Shown piece by piece: positions 60,618-64,000 of a stretch of DNA of 64,000 bases. Within the stretch, counting starts at the first letter, position 1, and every line of letters begins with the position of its first letter. A model generated the notes under the pieces. It did no database searches, was not told the origin of the DNA, and saw only the letters and a program-made list of their open reading frames with translations. Location of the stretch: positions 21,116,854-21,180,853 of the forward strand of contig OX439036.1 in the NCBI GenBank assembly GCA_949317995.1, written 5' to 3'. The translations under genes and the position numbers were made by a program. This DNA is from Acholoe squamosa. Its lineage: Eukaryota; Annelida; Polychaeta; Phyllodocida; Polynoidae.

Positions 60618-63600
60618 CCATTTAGAGAAGTACACGGACATTAAACTGTCACCATGTCGTGCAGTCTCGGCTGCTGCTGCTGTGAAAATGAGTCGCCGGA
60701 GGTGAGTAAAGAATTCATCCATATTATCGAAAATCAATAATATTGTGTTTCTCTTGCAGCAGAATAAATATTTCAGTGAGAGGAGTGTCAATATTTGGGG
60801 GTCGTATCATTTCCAGCTGATGAGGGCCCAGTAACGACAGTCCTTTGTGATGAGAGTTTTAGTTTTGAAGTTTCAAACTAATGTCAATGTCAGAAATTCT
60901 AAAGGATATTAATAAATGTGTCCAAATACATCATTCATACGAAAAACATATACACATTCACATCCTGGACCTTTTGCTGTATCTCTACTTCTTGAATAAC
61001 CAGGCCCTTTCAAAATCATTTGCTTTTGTTTTATTTCTTTGGTGGTTTAGTGGGTATAGTGCGTTTATGAAATAAAGATCCTCGTATTGATGCATCCTTG
61101 GCTGTTTTTCTCTAGCTGGTAGCAGGATTGTCAAGCCTCTGTGGGCATGGGCAGTTGTATCTAGCTGGCAGCAGGATTTATCGTGGGAGAGCAGTCAAGG
61201 GATGCCCCCCTGCTTCTTTATGGAGGGGAAGGGGGGGGGTGGCATCCCTCCAAGCTTATTATGAATCATGCTAATGAACTCAACATTTGTTTTCAAGTGG
61301 TATCTGCAGCCATGTGATTGTTGATATGTAGTATAGGTAATGTTTACTATGATATTTGATTTCTTCATGATCACCCATACTGTCTCAATAGCAAGAATGC
61401 TCTTGAAAAAGCAGTTAGAAGGCTTATGGTTATTGTATCAGAATATATGTGGACTTATTACGTCTGATATGGTAGTCCTTTATAGATGGTTGCTTCTTTG
61501 GATAATACTATTTAATTAAGTAACATTAGTTAAAGTTAAAGTCTGCTAGCATCATACTTTATCCCCTTTGTCAGCGAATTTCCCTATCTTAATGTATCTT
61601 TCAGCTAGATTAAGCTATTTAACTCGAAAAGCGAGTTATATGGAGACACCCTGGGGCCCTGCACTTTCAGTCATTTTGGTGGTGCGAATAAGTTTAAAAA
61701 AAGATGGGAATTTTATATATAAGAAGCAGAAATTACTTAATGAATTTGTAGTGCCATTAAAGGAGGAGATGTAGAGGTCTTGCAGGAAAAGGTATTTCAT
61801 TACAAAGTTTTGTAAATTTTGAGAAATTGTCAATATTGTACAGACTCAGTTGGTTGGCAGCCATAAGACACTTTTTGCCTCCAATGGTGAAGGTATATGA
61901 TGTTGATCCATGTATCAACTTTCCCGCCTTTTTTGGCAATATAGTGCAGTTTTGGCAGGAGTTATGCAAATAGTGGCTTGGTGGTGCAAACAACCTGGGT
62001 GAGCGGGTGCTGATGCAACAGGATGAGTACACAACTCATGGGAGCCAATCACAGGCTTTTTACTTTTCGAGTTATAAGCAATTTACATTGCTGCATTATA
62101 TTCTATACGCTTTTCAGCGGAGAGACAGGTACAATGTACATGTTTTCTCTCTGGCTGTGTGTATATGTGTCTCTCTTTTCTCTCTCTCCCCCTCTCTCTC
62201 TCATTCTCTATCTGTGCGGTGTCTGCTAAATTCCCGTACATCTTTGGGACGTTTTTCTTTCCCCACCTTTTCGTCTACTTTTCTGAATTAATATTTTCTG
62301 GTTAATTCCTGGATGATGGAACAATATCTGTTAGCTGGCTACTGAAATTAACTGTTTAGGACCGACTGGATGGGGGTAATTAGTGTCTATTAGAACCTTG
62401 CATTCCTACCACTTCTCTCATGCCATGCATGGACAACTGCTGCTGTTGCCAGGGTAACATCCAATGAAGGTATACCCTGTGTCTGAAAAGTTAGCCTTGA
62501 TTCTGCTGGGAAAGATACAAAATATGTGAGCAATGATGGATATATCAGTCTATATGGGATAGAGTATAAATTAATGAAACTGCATGTTTGTGAAGACTCC
62601 TTATTTAGTTTCAAAGTAACCAGGTGTAGTTATCAGAATCAGTTGGTAGTAGAAGAGTAGTGGCATTCTAGTTGTCAGTTAGAAATGGTGTTCATGGTGG
62701 CAAGAGTTCCCGGGAAGGGTCGCCGAAGACTGCGAACCATTCCCATTCGGCCAATACCCCGAGACATGAACGAGACCAATCATGAAGGATATCGCTATTT
62801 TTTTCCAGTTTTAGAGGTAAAGGATCGCGTGAAAATTCTTGCCAATACAGCTGGATGATGCTTCGATGTACCAGACACAGGATGGATCTTGACTCTCAAG
62901 AGTATCTTTAATTGAAGACTCAAGTTGGAATATCCATTTGATTGATACAGGGCCATTTAGAAATTATTTTCATGTTGTTTGATAGGAAGACTAACATGGA
63001 CCAGATCGGCCATTTATCTTTGTATTTCAGACAAAAATCTGTTCCATTCATATAGGTAACCCTAAATGCTGTAACATACATACAAGTCTAATTGTTCATG
63101 CTGGCCATGCTTTGTAATGCTTACCTTGCTTTTTCTGATAATTTCAGGAGGCGAAGCGGCCCATGTCACATAATCCACTCAAGCGGAATATCTGCTGTAC
63201 AGACATCATCTTCCTTATCATCTTTATTGCCTTCTGGGGTGGTATGGTAAGTTCAGCTGCTAAAGGCCTGGAGGATATTGAGCGATTTCAATATCTAATT
63301 GATGTCTTTCCATTCATATATTTAATTTTGTAATATAATAATAGGTTTGTGATATAACATTATGTAGGTAGTAAAGTCCAGGAGTGTCCAAATACCATAG
63401 TTCTTTTTTTTTTTTGCAATTATCTCTATAATACTATGAGGAGTATTGGTCACTAGCTGGTGTGGAGCTGGTTCCGGTGACACACACTGATAAGAACTGA
63501 TAAGATGGGACCAGCATGTCCCTGGAAGTGGGTATTAACCACGGACAAGGTACCCATCATGGTGTGTGTTATCAGTGGGTTTTACCATAACCAGCGAAAT

Positions 63601-63964
63601 TCAAAATGGTGGCTCCACTAGGCCTCCATACTGAGTCCTATAGAGAGACTGATTCTTTTAAACTAGACACCTTTAGTATCTTTCATGTCAAGTTCTCTAC
63701 ACTCCATCTCCCACTATCAAAGTCATACAGAGAAACGTAACCTAAAGTAGTAAACCTTGATGAATAAGTTGTAATCACTATCAATTTAAGGTAATAAAGC
63801 AAAATCATTTTATTTCAGATCTATATTGCTGTGTTCTCAGTGATGCAAGGTGCAGCGTTACGACTCGTCTTCGGTTACGACAGCTTTGGTAATACATGCA
63901 ACAGTGACATGAACCGAGCCATCCCGAACATATCCCTCAGCGGACAGGACACCAGTGGCATGTC
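60618..63964 (+). CDS. SLC44A1: SLC44A1-type choline transporter-like protein, 5' part, runs off the window
   Basis: Exon 1a coding part 60654-60701 (16 residues, MSCSLGCCCCENESPE), exon 2 63148-63246 (33), exon 3 63819-63964 (48 plus 2 nt), all phase 0 until the last. Exon 2 encodes KRNICCTDIIFLIIFIAFWG, and exon 3 has IYIAVFSVMQGAALRLVFGY then DSFGNTC. Human CTL1 has CTDIPWLLLFILF and GAAARLVSGYDSYGNIC in the same places (recalled), so the family call is firm and CTL1 is the best subtype match. The first membrane helix crosses the exon 2/3 junction. CTL1 carries choline and ethanolamine across plasma and mitochondrial membranes. The Cys cluster in exon 1a could be palmitoylated. The ATG has a good CACCATG context. 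Confidence 0.88.
62158..62215. repeat. CT-rich microsatellite
   Basis: Imperfect CTCTCTTTTCTCTCTCTCC run in SLC44A1 intron 1. Confidence 0.85.
62685..62816 (+). CDS. SLC44A1: Alternative first coding exon 1b of SLC44A1
   Basis: ATG at 62685 (second in-frame ATG at 62694) opens 44 codons including VPGKGRRRLRTIPIRPIPRD and GYRYFFPVLE, ending TTAGAG|gtaaag at 62816. Phase 0 matches exon 2 exactly. This would replace the Cys-rich N-terminus of exon 1a with a basic one; CTL genes in vertebrates also use alternative N-termini. It rests on frame, donor and position only. Confidence 0.45.
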
Positions 63965-64000
63965 GTAAGTGTCTAAAAGAACTGAATAATTTTTTTTTTA

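Larger units (their letters stand above)
60702..63147 (+). other. SLC44A1: SLC44A1 intron 1 (isoform a)
   Basis: It contains exon 1b, the dispersed repeat at 61845-61960 and a CT-rich microsatellite at 62158-62215. C/G runs at 61205-61245. No other exon seen. Intron 2 (63247-63818) holds a T run near 63403 and nothing else. Confidence 0.5.

Overview
The window is animal nuclear DNA from a marine-invertebrate-like genome. It is AT-rich, with about 1-kb introns bounded by ordinary GT-AG sites, many short inverted-repeat transposons and many poly-C/poly-G runs. No vertebrate repeat is recognisable. The phylum cannot be fixed from this sequence alone. The only family-level clues are the two conserved metazoan genes and L2-like SINE tails, which many invertebrates share.

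Positions 3149-26247 (+) hold one complete gene, an EFCAB7 orthologue. EFCAB7 is an EF-hand protein of the ciliary EVC zone that acts in Hedgehog signalling. I traced 27 coding exons by eye. Their lengths sum to 2889 nt, and the frame stays open from ATG to TGA (962 residues, against roughly 630 in human as recalled). The extra length is a disordered Ser/Lys/Arg-rich linker of twelve consecutive exons, every one of which starts and ends in phase 1. Seven of them carry the same short Ser-rich motif. The 3' UTR (26248 to about 28035) contains a perfect hairpin that presents an AATAAA in its loop.

Positions 28.1-60.6 kb form a long gene-poor stretch. It holds a Ty3/Gypsy-type gag fossil and a TatD-hydrolase-like fossil, with a SINE between them (31.1-32.8 kb). 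It also holds several families of inverted-repeat elements (MITEs): TACCGTA/TACGGTA ends, TTAA/CCCTTT ends, CCCAGTGAAC ends, GGGCCCTAGAC ends and CAGGGATG ends. Several of these carry minisatellites inside them. Other tandem arrays have units of 18, 57, 86, 113 and 338 bp. Two partly duplicated loci (34.07-35.85 and 36.99-37.41 kb) show filled and empty versions of the same insertion sites.

Positions 60.6-64.0 kb (+) hold the 5' part of a choline-transporter-like gene of the SLC44A1/CTL1 type. It has two alternative first coding exons that join the same second exon in phase, and it runs off the window end. Candidate distant promoters or first exons for it lie at 28.9-29.07, 37.45-37.6 and 55.3-55.8 kb, but these are inference.
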